Shown here in pieces: positions 32,881-45,565 of a stretch of 58,223 bases of DNA. The translations under genes were made by a program, and so were the position numbers. The stretch is from Oehlia diaphana. Lineage: Eukaryota > Glomeromycota > Glomeromycetes > Glomerales > Glomeraceae. The stretch covers positions 27,826 to 86,048 of the forward strand of contig QZLH01000154.1 in the NCBI GenBank assembly GCA_003833135.1, given 5' to 3'. Numbering within the stretch: position 1 is the first letter of the stretch; the number at the start of each line of letters is the position of its first letter. The notes under the pieces were generated by a model that did not search any database, was not told the DNA's origin, and was given only the letters and a program-made list of their open reading frames with translations.

Positions 32881-35090
32881 TTTTAAACTACGTTAAACTT
32901 AAAAAACGTGTGATGACAAATATCAACCCTGTGCTGACAAAGAAACTAATTTTTATAAAAACATCAAGCACGGACGGATAAAAAATGTCAAGCATGGTCA
33001 GATAAAACATCAAGCAACTCAGGAAAATTCCAGGCACGGTGTAACATTTTGTCAATCCCAATGCCTGATAGTTTCCATGATATTTTATTTTATTTTTTAT
33101 TTTATGTGAAGTCAGTATAGGCATCAAAAGGAACATAGTTCGATACAAGAAAGAACATTCCGACTAAGCCCGATCATCCACCAGTAAAGGCTCGGCAGAA
33201 TAGTTTCCATGATAGAACTGTACCGCAGTCGTTAATACAGCAAGGTTCGTACTCACGTGAATGTCAATCATTGATTTTGTCCATACTAAAAGAATTGTCA
33301 AAATGAAAACCCCAAAGGATATATAGTACTATTTTTTTTTCTCATTTTCCTTCACAAGTTTGGAACCATGAAATCGAGATCGTGCGATATATGGATTTAC
33401 AAGTATATATGTTGTGCGTCAGATGCCAATTTGCGTCAACTGACAGCGACGTCATCAGATGACGGCTGGCCTGATAATGCTGGCCAACACACTTAAGGCA
33501 TTATAATATTGGGCAATATTGGGCTGATAATGTAGGCCGGCATCATCTCTATATATTTATTTATTGTTGTTAATGATTCTATTGTTATTAAAAATTAAAG
33601 TAATTATTTTATTCCTATTACTTTATTATTACTGTCTAAAAAGAATATAATAGTAATAGTAATATAAAAAAATTTACAAAATATTTATAGTATTAATAAT
33701 GAACTATTATTCATAAGAACATTGACGTAATTTCTGGAAAACTCCGTGAATATGATACATTTACGGGAAATAATTTGAGCAATTTGGATTATTTTCAATG
33801 TTTGAGACTATAAATTCCGTGAATATGATACATTTACGGAAATAACATGGAATAAAAAACACGGAATAAATTTTTTTAGATTGTCTCTAATAAATTATTA
33901 TATATATTTAGATTACCCTGTAAAAGTTAATTTTGAGTTGTATTACTGTAACGTGTAGCATGCCTCCGTAATTTATTACGGATTGTTATCTTAAAATAGA
34001 TTGGGTTTAACCATTATTGAATGTTGATCATGTTGATCATGAAAATTAAACAATAGGAATGTCTCATGTTAAAATTTAATATAATGACAATACATTTTTT
34101 ATGCTGTGTTACCGCTTCTTTATCATTGTTTTACGCTAAATTAAGACAAACTTTTATGCAATATTGATTTTGGTATAATATATGAGGAATAATTCATTTG
34201 TTTATTGCGCCATTTTGTATCCAGTAATCATAGAAAGAGAAAACTTAGAGTGATAGAAAAAGAGTAATAATATATGTCAAAAATTGTCAGCTTTTCTGCC
34301 AGTAGTGATATCATAATTTTATCACTAAAACCATGATAAAATAATAAATTTGAAGAATTTGATATTTTGTTCATTATATAACTTGTCTCCAGAATATTAT
34401 TTGTGTGCATAATTTACTATATGTTTCAAGTTCATTGATCTCAGTGTGAAGCAAGTGGGCTATTGCTAGTATGCATTAAAAAAAAATAAAAATTAATTAT
34501 GTATCTAATTGTATGATCCAAGCTAATGTTATACATCTTTTTATATGATCCTAAATTTAAATTTTGATGAATGATGAGGTGAATCATTATCATTTTCATA
34601 CAATTATATTCATTATAAATTAGGCATGTAATGGATGTATCACTAGTAACTCCTTTGATACTAAACACATGTTGTGCATATATATCAAACACTTGTTTTT
34701 GTTGGACAATATTTTAGTGTCAGAAATTTTTCGGCCATTATATTTGTTGCACGTTTTTTTACACATGTGTATAAAACAATGCAGATCGTTTTTGAAATAC
34801 AAATTTGGTAGTATAATTAATATATATATATTTTTTTTTTGAAACACATTCTAAACATTTGATTAAAAGAAAAGTTATTAATAGTAGTTGATAATAAATC
34901 AAGATTACAATGATAAATAACATATATAAATGTTCTGTAATCCCTCAGAGTAAAAATTTAAAATTTTTCAAGTCTCTAAATTTATTTAAATTTATTCCAT
35001 ATTTTTCACATATATCTTCCCATCAAGTTTCTAATAATCAAGTCTCTTAATTTTTTTCACACACATTTTCCCACCAAATCTCTAATAAAA
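32881..35090. other. Long intergenic region, no gene
   Basis: 2.2 kb, mostly AT-rich. Around 33430-33550 a GC-richer patch has several short palindromes (see findings). Frames at 32888-33148, 34228-34410 and 34441-34847 are minus-strand shadows without support. The last 200 bp before 35091 carry repeated TTTTTCACACA-TTTTCCCA(C/T)CAA words, likely leader/promoter. Confidence 0.5.
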
Positions 35091-37897
35091 ATGTTAAAAA
35101 TCTTTAATTTAGCAAAGATGTGGATCATCTTTATATATTTAACCTCCTTCTGTTGCTTTTTTATCTCATCTCAAAATGTATTATCTCGAGATATTTTATC
35201 TCAAAATGTATCATCTCTAAATATACCACTCCAAGATACATCTCAAGATATATGGTACACTTATGAAGAACCTATAGAAGGTCTACAACGATATAGTACT
35301 TATGCACTTTCAGAAGGTACTTTGATGATTTGGATGGCCTTTAGAGATGAAGAAAATCCATCATGCATGTTACCTTATTTTCATCTACGAGTGATAGAAA
35401 GAACAGGACAAATAACATATATAGATCTTAATTATACTTTTCCTTCAGAAACAGTTTGTCCCGTTAATATGACTTTTAAACCCTTTAATAATTATATAAT
35501 GATAATTTATGTTAAATCTAACAATGGTGTTAAAGAAAAGTATGGCTTGATAATTAATTATTACAGTGAGATTAAAAGGTAAGTTTAGATGTTGGAACAT
35601 TCTCATTTATAAAGGTCAATAATAATTTTTTTATTTTTTTAGTGAAATCTATTTGGGAAGTGCTAATGATCATATTATACTGTAAGTAGTTTAATATCAG
35701 AAAAAGGTTTTATTCATATTGAAGAACATGATAAAAGAGGAATAGCAGCATGGCATTGGCTTAGTGCCCTGTAAATAAGAATCAATCAAGGACTGAAGTG
35801 AATTATTATCAGTTAGAATTTTTAACAACTGGGTCCTTTGTACAATTTGGTGCAGTCCCTAAAGTAATAAGTAATGCAGATAATTTTAATTTGTTAAGTT
35901 TAGTTTTTGAAGGATTTCTTGTAGAAAAATATTATAAAAATACAACTGCAAAGAACTTTTATATATTAGATCATAATGGAAATTATAAATCAGGGGGATA
36001 TTTTGGCCCAGAGTTTGTTCATTATAATATGTTCAGAAGAAATGGTACTTTATTGGGAATAAAGGAACAAATTGGTAACAAATTAGAAATTTTATTGAAA
36101 CCTTTACTAAGATTAAATAATCATGGTAAGTTCTTAATTTATTTTTTACTTTTTATTTTTATTTTTTTTTTAATAAATAAATTTTTTGATTTATAGGAGC
36201 TGAATATGATAATCCTGCAATTGAGTCAACAAAACCAGCTGTCCATGAATTTATTAATTCTTCAATCAATGAAATTACAATTAAATATGGCATTCCGGTG
36301 AGATTATCAACTGCAAATATTTCGATATATCAACTAAATGGTGACCTATACAAACCAAATCTATTGCGACAAACAATCTCAGGAGATTCCAAATTATGTA
36401 CTATTGGAAGCGATAACCACACTGTGCACATTCCAATTTTCAGTAGTACATTTAATCAGCCAAATACTTCTTATCATGTGGTGATTGATAATAATTTTGT
36501 CATTTCTCAAGAGAGAAATGAACCATTAATAGGAACTAATGAGAAAATTTGGATATTTTCAACAAGTAATATACATATTTTTTTAATTTTTGATTTTTAA
36601 TTTTTTACTGGTCAAATAGAAATATTTATATTTTTTTTATTACATTTAGAACCATTTAAAACAGAACGACATTCAGAGTCCATTACAGGGTTACTTCGAT
36701 TGAATGAAGAAGGGAGTTCAAAATTTCTTCAAACAAATCAGTCGGAGTTTTTCAACAATATAATTCAAGAATTTTCCAAAATAATTCCGGTAGATAAACA
36801 AAGGATAACAACAAATGGTAAATGGCAAAATGACCCCACTTTCCCCAAAAAAGTGTTGTTATCATTTACTATAAATGAAGCTAAGAGTGCCATGGAACCA
36901 AGTTCCAAAACAATCTTTGACAATTTGGGCACTTTGATTGAAAGAAAAAGGTTTACTGCTCTTTCAAATAATGAATATGCTTCATTCATTGATGAAAGTG
37001 CATCCTTTACAATGACTAGTAAGTGTTGTTCATTAAATATTTTTGATATTTGTAAATAATTAATATTTCATTAAATTTTTAATTCTATTATTTTACAGGT
37101 TATTTTGGAAAATTTTTGCCACTAATTATAATATTTTTAGTAAGTGCAATAATATTACTAATATTATATTTTTTGGCACATTGGAAGCACCCTGAAGGAA
37201 GAAATATGGCCATATTTGAGACTGCATTAATAATGCAGGATTTTGCTGTGGATTTAACATTCACATTATTAAGGGTTAATAATACTCCACATTTAGTAAT
37301 CCCAAAGTAAGAAATTTTGTTTAATATTATGTTAATTTTATTATTTTAAAGATTAATTTAATTAATTAATAATTTTCTTATTTATTATTATTTAGTATGG
37401 TATTCCTCATTGTACCACATGTAGTCAATTTCTCATTGGCTATAAATATTTTTTTGTCTGAAGTAGCGACAAATCCAACATTTTATACTTGGTTTTCAGA
37501 GCTTCCAACACTATTGTCAATTTGTACAATATTTACAGCAATTGATGTACTAGCAATAAATACTTTGACATCAAATTTATTTGGTCTCAAAGTATTTTCA
37601 GCCCCATTATCACAAAGATCAAGAAATATTATACTTTGGGGTAGTTTCATAAATATTTTTGCTGAAGATATACCACAATTGGTTATTCAAATATTATACT
37701 TTAATAGTGTTGTGACATATGATCTTATTCCATCACTTGTACTCATATCTGGTGGATTAGTTATAATAAATAAACTAATTTTAAGATCATATCAAGCATT
37801 AATAAGATGGTATCATCAGCATGATGAAATTATAGATTTTAATAGAAATAGACATTTATCAGCTGGTTCTATAAGATCAATAAGGTCGAATGTTTAG
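35091..37897 (+). CDS. Secreted-domain plus multi-pass membrane protein, 769 aa
   Basis: Seven exons: 35091-35578, 35643-35681, 35791-36125, 36197-36565, 36650-37018, 37099-37306 and 37396-37897, exactly 770 codons with the stop. The N-terminus MLKIFNLAKMWIIFIYLTSF then CCFFISS is a signal peptide. Residues from about 30 to 535 are an extracellular-type region with several NxS/T sites (NYTF, NMTF, NTTA). The C-terminal third has about five hydrophobic segments: LPLIIIFLVSAIILLILYFL, VFLIVPHVVNFSLAINIFL, SELPTLLSICTIFTAIDVL, NIFAEDIPQLVIQILYF and LIPSLVLISGGLVIINKLIL. The cytosolic tail ends SIRSIRSNV. Likely a cell-surface protein of a family expanded in these fungi; role unknown. Intron 35682-35790 contains coding-like sequence (see findings), so this copy may lack a segment present in relatives. 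Confidence 0.75.
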
Positions 37898-39027
37898 CAT
37901 TCTACTACAGATTCTTATTTGTAAATTATGATATTATTTTTACCATCGATTTAATAAAATATAATACTTCAGACTGTGCCATAAAATTGTATTTGTTTTT
38001 TTTTTGGAACATTATTTATTGTATAAATATGAAAGTGATTATCTTTAATTTCTCTGACCCAACAATAATTTTTTTTTTCTTTTTGGTCAATAAGAGCTTC
38101 ATATTGCGTGATTTTTATATGACAATCTTACAATCCATATGACTTACTCAAATGTTTGGATGTGGAAATCTATTCTCACGAAGATGTACTTGAACTTGAT
38201 ATTAGAGAAAATGAGATATGAGATTTTTGGATATTTCTGAGAGAAAATCAAGGGCAGCAAAATTGTCATATTTGTCATATAAGCAGAAGATGACAAGTTT
38301 CGGTCATTCCTGTTTATTTATTAAGATAATTTTTAGGACAAAGAGTATGAGCCGTTAGTGCTGCTAGTGTGCTTGAACGATCTCTTCTAATACTCCATCA
38401 ATGATAATTGATAAATTTTAGCTAATTAGCGTAACCCTATGGAAAAAAAATGGTTTGGACTTCCAGATTTTATTTATCGGAATTGAAACTCATTTGATCT
38501 TTCATGACCGATTCATATTACTTTAATTAAAATCGAAAAGAATGACATACAGAAAAATTTCAAGATTATCCTTCACATTAAATGATATTCATTAGTTTGT
38601 TTAGTATTCAAAAAATTGGAATGAGATTAATGAGATTATATTTAAACAAATTAAAATAATTTTCAAAAATATTTAATCACGAGAATTTATATTATGGTGT
38701 GCAAATTAAAAAGAAAATATAAGGAGAAAATTTTTCTTACCATAAAAATAATAAGTTTTCAGGCGATTTTTATTTTCCCAAATATATTTTATTTATTTAT
38801 TTTTTTTTTCAGCTTTATTTAAATTCTAAATAGTACGATTTTTTGGTAAATAGGAAAAAATAAATTGTTGTTTCTGTATTGGTAAAGTTATTCTTTTTTA
38901 ATTTAACAAGATTTTCTAACTGAAATATATATATAATCAATTGATTAGAATAATTAGAATATAACAAATATATTTAATAGAACATAATTTTCTAAGCTTT
39001 ATTAAAACTCATCGTTATTAATTTTCC
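37898..39027. other. Intergenic, no gene
   Basis: Around 38156-38310 a coding-like stretch reads CLDVEIYSHEDVLELDIREN and, after a stop, HICHISRR. Nothing assignable. Otherwise AT-rich. Confidence 0.4.
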
Positions 39028-40014
39028 CTACACAATTTGAAACACTTCACATTCTTCTATATCAAAGAAGCCTTCAGTAATCAGTTTTTCATAATAGTTT
39101 TTTTTTTTACTACCCCATAAAGTAAGATCACTACCACCAAATGATGGACCGAAATAAGAATTATTTATTATGGCGTAATTCCCATTCGTTACATGATTTA
39201 AAATATAATATCATTGTAAAAAACTATCTTTATCCTAAACAACCATCTGATTTTCCATAATTTGGATTATACCTCCAAGAATTTCGTCACTGTCTTTCAC
39301 TCTAACACATTTTACTGTGCGAGGTTTATTATCGCAAATTTGATGAAATTTATTTCGTGAATGTCCGTCACGAGATGCGCGAAATAATAATTTAAATTCA
39401 TAAGAATAAGCCAACTTATCCGTGATTTCTAATCTATCGATCCATTTTGAGATTAATTCAATATGTTGATAAGTTATAATTTTTGAATCAATAGTTCACG
39501 TAATTTCTTTAATTATACCATATTCCGATTTATCAACTGATTTGCTATTAGGATCTGAAAGATTAAAATTTTGTCTCATCCAATTTGTTTTATTTTCGAT
39601 CAAATAGAATTGTAGATATGTGATTAATTCTTGTAGATTAAGTACGCTAGCAGCAACTAAAACTTTAATTAGGTCTAAGTATCATATTCATTCAAAGAAA
39701 GTTTTCTACCGTATATATACCTGTAAATAAAGAAATCTTCTTAAATTAAATATTATTAAAATAAAATTTATTTAACCGTCTTTAAAAAATTATAATACCT
39801 TAAAATTATTTGAAAAATTTCTGGTAAAATGTTTGATAATTTTTCGCAAGCAAGGGCCGGGGAACGATAATATAAAATAACCATGTGAGCACGGAAGACT
39901 TTACGTAAGGGTCATTGCCAACTTCAATAGTAATATCATAATATTCTTCATCATTTAAAATTATTTTCAAGTAAATTTTGTGATAATTTTGGTAAAAGTT
40001 TATTGTCATCCATT
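39028..40014 (-). pseudogene. BTB-BACK-TLDc protein pseudogene
   Basis: The minus strand matches the intact gene at 48921 from start to stop. It opens at 40014 with MDDNKLLPKLSQNLLE, then after a one-base shift NDEEYYDITIEVGNDPYV (BTB), then two more shifts (RAHMVIL and ILPEIFQIIL in other frames). Most of the BACK region is missing. The TLDc part survives as ITYQHIELISKWIDRLEIT, KLLFRASRDGHSRNKFHQIC, DEILGGIIQI, GPSFGGSDLTLWGS and EECEVFQIV then TAG. Several frameshifts and stops make it clearly non-functional. Confidence 0.82.
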
Positions 40015-40096
40015 TTTTTATAAATTTTAACGTTAGTAAATGTTTATTATTATATACTAAATTATAAATATGGTTAAAATCTCGTGTAATTCGTGT

Positions 40097-40413
40097 GTAA
40101 CAAAGAATATATATTTATCCCGTTGTGTATGTCACTACCGATTTTATACAATTCGTCAGAAATAAAATATCGGTAATTATCGCAAAGTAACGGATAAATC
40201 AATAGAAAATCAATAAAGGAAGATAGGATAATAAACGGTAACTAATAAAATATATAGTTAGGAATCGGCAATAAACAGTGTGTCTTTATTAACAATTAAC
40301 AAGAATCGAAAAGGAATCGACCATATTACTGCCTCACTCGGCGCTCTGTAATATTCGTTATTCCTTTACAAGGGTGAATTATTACTTGACTATCGCTTAA
40401 CTATCCTCCAACA
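40097..40413 (-). mobile_element. LTR (copia-type ends) with adjacent polypurine tract
   Basis: Read on the minus strand the 317-bp segment starts TGTTGGAGGATAG and ends TTTGTTACA, the TG...CA pattern with a TGTTGGA start typical of Ty1/copia LTRs. An AATAAA lies inside. Directly upstream (40414-40430) is a purine run, AGGAGGAGGAGCGA, as expected for the polypurine tract before a 3' LTR. No second LTR is visible, and a 5-bp target duplication is not exact. A few hundred bases upstream (to about 40740, minus) may be remnants of the element. Confidence 0.5.
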
Positions 40414-40740
40414 TCGCTCCTCCTCCTATTCTTTAAATATCTCCCAAAATTCGGTACATTTTGTCCATCGTTCAAATGGTCCTTTGGTTAATTAGTCCGC
40501 AGTACAAATCGTCCTTTGTATATCTTGTCCAAAGTACAAATCGTACCACTAAGCCTCCGATGATCATCCTTCAGCCACTGATTATCTAATCTTCCGATTC
40601 CATAATTTAATCTAATAAATATATGAAATAAACTAAAAATAATATATAAAAATAATAACCTAAAAAAAATACTAAAAATTTCGTAACATGTATAAATAAA
40701 AGTGGAATGAAGGCTAGAATGAGAAATTTTCTTGCCCACT

Positions 40741-42101
40741 TAGCAGAGCTTGATAAGATCTCGAATAGCATTTATCGTTTATCACACGTATAACGTATTG
40801 TTACTTCAATAATTTTTTGTAATTGATAAAGTATGAATAATAATGATACAATACAATAATTTTAAATACTCGAATGATATGTTAAATGAAGAAAAGCTAA
40901 GAACTTGTAATTAATTAACAATTACATATTATTTTCTTATTTTTTATTATTATTATTTAAAAGATATTCTAGGTGATGGGCCAAATAAATTTTGGTTTAT
41001 TGCGTTAAATAATGAAAATTACAAACGGTATAAGTTTTATAATGTTAATATAGTATTACTAATAATACAAATTGAAATAATATGACATAAAATGTGGTAT
41101 TATCGAAAAAAATAAAATTATTTAAATTGATTTTTAGTAGCCAATCAATTCTTTGACAAGTTCGTAATTTTTTTTTTTTTTTTTTTTTTTTGAAATATCA
41201 TAAATATTATGTAACGTGAATATTCTTTATCTAAATAAAGTAAACGAGTTTTTCATCCCAAAATTAGATTTTTAGGTGATAGTGGTAATTGTACTGTACC
41301 TCTTCCGTCCAAAAAAAGAAAAAAAAATACAAGAGAATTTTAATATTTCCACGAGGCACGAGATTATAAAATTTCATTTTTTATTTTATTCGTATCCAGA
41401 AAACCGTAATGTGAAAAAATTAAAGATATTACTGTATTAACTTATTTAAAGAATCTAAAATAGTTTATCCAATCTTTTTTTATTTTTTAAAAGATTTACA
41501 CATCGTTATGTTCCTTTTATTTATAGAAAATATAATAATTTATAAATTTCATAAATCCTATAAGATTTTTAAAAAATTCGATGAGGAAAATTTTGTATTA
41601 ATCATGTGTTTTTATTCATAAAATTTTTCTATCTGTTGTTATATAAAAAAAGTATAATCACCGAATCAGATAATATTTATTTTGGCGTAAGTAAAAGTAG
41701 TCAGTATGGAATAATAAGTATTAATAACTTTAGTATTCTAAACGACTGAACTTTAATAAACTATTATATATTATTTAAATTCGCTTCTACTATATTTTTT
41801 GACATTGCGTGTACAAGTTCCAATAATTTCATTCATTAACGTTATAAACCAACATTCATTCTATGTACATAAGAAAGACTTAAAAAAAGTATTTTAAAAT
41901 TCTAAAGTAGCTCACTGTTTCACATTACTTTGATGATAATAGTAGGTCAAAGTAAAATTACGTTACCGTAACACGTTATAATAGTTTTTTTTTTTTAATA
42001 AATGTAAATGTTCCATAATTCAGGTCATTGAATCACATTGAGATTTTGATGATAATAACAATGACTTATAAAATGTAAGAAATTTGAGAATTATTACTTA
42101 C
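40741..42101. other. Intergenic, no gene
   Basis: AT-rich. T-tract of about 24 at 41168-41191. No supported gene. Confidence 0.55.
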
Positions 42102-42236
42102 CACAATTGCAATGAGCGTAACATTTTCCGCATTGTCCGCAAGCTTCTTTATTTCTTATGGCGCCTTCACCAAACCTCACGATACAGTGACAACTATCTC
42201 CATGCGTTTTTCCAGTATTTCCACAGCAATAGCAGC
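42102..42236 (-). pseudogene. Orphan cysteine-rich exon
   Basis: The minus-strand exon, bounded by a TTATTAG acceptor (42237-42238) and a GTAAGT donor (42100-42101), encodes 45 residues: CYCCGNTGKTHGDSCHC then IVRFGEGAIRNKEACGQCGK, ending CYAHCNC. Eleven Cys and two His in CxCC, CHC and CxxCxxC...HCxC spacing suggest two metal-binding knuckles. No start or terminal exon could be joined on either side, so it is either an internal exon of a gene I could not assemble or a fragment. Family not recognised. Confidence 0.5.
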
Positions 42237-43740
42237 CTAATAATAAATAATAATTAAATTTTAATTAGTTTATAGTCTATGTATAGGAGAATATTTGGCA
42301 AGTTAGAACTCCTATCAAAATCTCAAGTGATTCGACGACCAATTTTACTCACACATTATTTACATCTACCTTTTGTAAAAGGAAGGAGAACACTGCCGCT
42401 TTAAATATTATTATTTTCAGATGATGAGATTATATTTGTACAATTATTTAATTATTTAAAACGAAAATGATCTGCTAAAAGGCGTAAAGTCCGATGTCAT
42501 GATTTTCATTTGAATATCAAAGCCACATTCCTTTAGCGGTTAATCCACTCTTGAAAAATCCCCACAGGCATGTGTGTTCTTTGTCTCATGTAATCACAAT
42601 TTAAATAATATTATTATCTAATCTTATTAACAGTGAACGCCACATCAATTGTTACAAGGGAAAAATATTTACAACTCTGTTAATTTAAATAGTCCACAAA
42701 AAAAAAAAATAAAAAAAAGTTGTCATGTATCCCGTACGTCCTGCGCTTGCCGGACATTATAGGAAGGTTCTTTTTTATAGGGAATGCTCTAATAACGTTT
42801 GTTCTCAACATATTGAATTATTTAAACGATCAAAATTGTAATTTAAATCGTCCTTTTATCATCTGTTACATTAAATTAAAAATTATTTTAGAGAATTTTA
42901 CAATTCCATATACCACTTGAGTTAAACCGGTTATGGGAGTCCAATTGAAAAAAAAATTGGACTATTGGACTTGGACTAATTGGAGATAGTCCATTCCAAG
43001 TCCAATTGGATTCTTATAGTCCCAGTACTTTTGAGTTAATTCAACAATTTTATTTCAAGCTTAATAATTTTTGTAAATAAAAATAATTCGTTAATTTTTT
43101 TGATTCTTCTAAATCTTCGAAATAAATTTTTATATATGATTATTTAGAATAATTAATAATAATATATTATCCAATAAAATTTGGATTTGGACTTTATCAA
43201 AGTCCAATAGTTCAATTGTCTAATTGTTTAATTTGTTCATTGACCCAAAAAGTCATCATTATAACCTTCTAATTAAATCCGTCAAGAAATAAATAATCAG
43301 GTTATTCATAATTCAAAATTATTCTTCCTTTTATCCTTCATCCCAATCCTTGTTGTTTCGTATAATTGACTGAATTTAATCAAGATCGTTACCGACGAAT
43401 AATTAATTCAACAAATTATATTTTAAATTTTTTAATGTCGAATTTAAGAATTTCTATAAATTCTTCAACATTCTTTTTAGATTTATTTTTATCAAATTTT
43501 ACTTAAATAAATATTAATGTTTCGTTATACTGTAAATCTGTAATTGCAGAAAAAACTGAAAACGTAATAGCTAATTAATGATTTCGAAATACAAACTGTT
43601 TAAAAAAGGTTGCTCTCTTGATAATTAATAATTTTACAGGAAAATTGTATAATGATAACTAAAAAAATTTGGCTGACGTTTGGGGTCCGTATAAAAATTT
43701 GAATTGTGTAACTTGAAATCCCATGCCATATAATTAAAAC
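42237..43740. other. Intergenic with GTCCAATT repeats
   Basis: At 42930-43030 and 43190-43230, GTCCAATT and its inverse AATTGGAC recur many times, including the hairpin TCCAATTgaaaaaaaaAATTGGA. Otherwise AT-rich. The frame at 42720-42920 is not supported. Confidence 0.45.
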
Positions 43741-43764
43741 CCGTGACATGTCATCGCCTTCCCT

Positions 43765-44150
43765 TAATCGGAATTTTTTTTTTTTTGTCCGATTTTTTTT
43801 TTTTTTTCAAATATTTTTAGCTTTTTTGGTTTTTTTCAAACCGAAAAATGATTTTTTCCCGTTTAGGTTTAATTTTTTCCCCAAACTGATAAATTATTTT
43901 TTAAATAATCGGTCTTTAAGACCGATTTTTTTTTATATTGATCTTTTTTTCTAGACCGTATTGTTTTTTTTAACTCTTTTTGGACCGAATTATTGTCCTT
44001 TTTTTTCAGAAATTTTTTTCAGTACTTATTTTTTTTTTCGGATTCCTTTTTTCGGAAATTTCCCTTTTTTTTAAACCGGTTTCCTTTTTCTTTCCCCCAA
44101 ATTTTTTTTTAAATTTTTTTTTCTTTTTCTTTCAATTTTTTTTATCATTA
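43765..44150. repeat. T-rich degenerate array with ACCG/TCGG words
   Basis: Runs of 6-15 T separated by short words TCGGAA, GTCCGA, AACCGA, ACCGATT, GACCG, CCGGTTT. Strong strand asymmetry (pyrimidines on plus). The open frames here (43748-43954, 43980-44228) are by-products of poly-Phe coding. Confidence 0.6.
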
Positions 44151-44229
44151 AATAAAGAAATAAAATATTATATTAAATATATTTACAAAATAATTATTTT
44201 TTTAAAAAAAAATCAATATAACATGTAGG

Positions 44230-45498
44230 AAATTGACCGACGTTGATAGAAAGATAATTAAGATTTTTAAAAAATCAAAAAAAAAAAAAAATTGATATTT
44301 TTACAATATTTTATAATTAATTAATTGAAAAAATTGTTGATTTAATAATAGATTATTATAACCAAATCCATATCTGAAATTCACTAAATAATCACCAGAT
44401 TTTTGATTAAAGATTTTAATTCATATGGTTTATAATTTATTCGAGTAAAATGAGTATCAAAAGAATAATAATAAATGAAATGAACAAGTATTATTATTAT
44501 AAACTAAACATAAACCAATTAATTTTAGAATTTTGAAAAATATCAGAAAATTAAATATTTTGACGATAATTTATATTATGAGTTATCGTTCCTCCTTGAA
44601 TTTTATCGATTAAATAAAAAAAAAAAGAATTAATTTATAAAAATATTTTATTTTTTTTTTTTACATGAAATAATTAAAAGGCTATAAAAGAATTCTAATT
44701 TTAAATTTATTTTTCAATGTATAAATACATTGATTTTAAAATAAGATATCCTTCAGGCGTAACTCCGTTAATGTATACACATCATCATTGCAATAATACG
44801 CTCAACAGACTTTTTATAATATTCCCTAATAATTTAATAAAACATACTTGTTATCGTTAGATATAAAAATATTTTTTCGCATATGCTCCCCTTTTTTGGC
44901 GATCTTTGCCAACCTATTGTAACACTTTTTAAAAACCATAGTATGCGTATTTTTGCCTGCTTTACAAAACCCATAAAATATTATCAAATTAAATCACTAA
45001 ATTTTTCTTCCAGATTTTCAATGAAAATCTTCAAATTTAATCATATACAGTATGATCTTAAATAGGGATTTTCCTCAAAATATAAAACATCTCTGTTTAT
45101 TTATTAAATTCTAAATTATTCGACCTCCAAAGAATCTTTGAATTAAGTATTTCTTGAAGAATTTATTTAGTAACAATATTTTTGATTTTTTTTCGTATTC
45201 AAGACAGTTAATATTGTGTAGGTTTGTGAAACTTTAACGTTACACAATGCGTTTCATTGTGATAGTCCCAAGAATTCTGCAACGGAACGTCGGAACGTAC
45301 AATAAAAATCGAAACGTCTGATAGAAATTAATTTTAACCATATTAAGCATTAAAAAAATCATTTTTTATAATAATGCAGAACCTACTGTACATTGTTTCA
45401 GAAATTAGAAACTTCTATCGGGAATTAATACATAGAATTTTTTTAGCCGTAATAAAAGAATTCATTGTTTAACATAATAAACTATTTCTTACAAAAAA
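44230..45498. other. Upstream region of K2, no gene
   Basis: AT-rich, partly shared with the K3 upstream region. The frame at 44883-45065 is not supported. Confidence 0.5.
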
Positions 45499-45510
45499 GT
45501 ATATATATAC
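45499..45510 (+). promoter_or_regulatory. TATA element of kinase K2
   Basis: GTATATATATAC after TTACAAAAAA, 55 bp before the ATG. The same motif stands upstream of K3 (52799-52809), with conserved spacing to TATTCAAAAAAAATAAACAA. Confidence 0.55.
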
Positions 45511-45565
45511 ATGTAAAAGCTGTTTCTTTTTAATAATATATTCAAAAAAAATAAACAAATTAATT

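Noticed and set aside
40488..40739. 83-codon minus-strand frame beside the LTR
   Set aside because: Hydrophobic low-complexity run then short words; possibly retroelement remnant, but not supportable as a gene.
43748..44228. Two Phe-rich open frames
   Set aside because: Produced by T-runs of the T-rich array; not protein-like.
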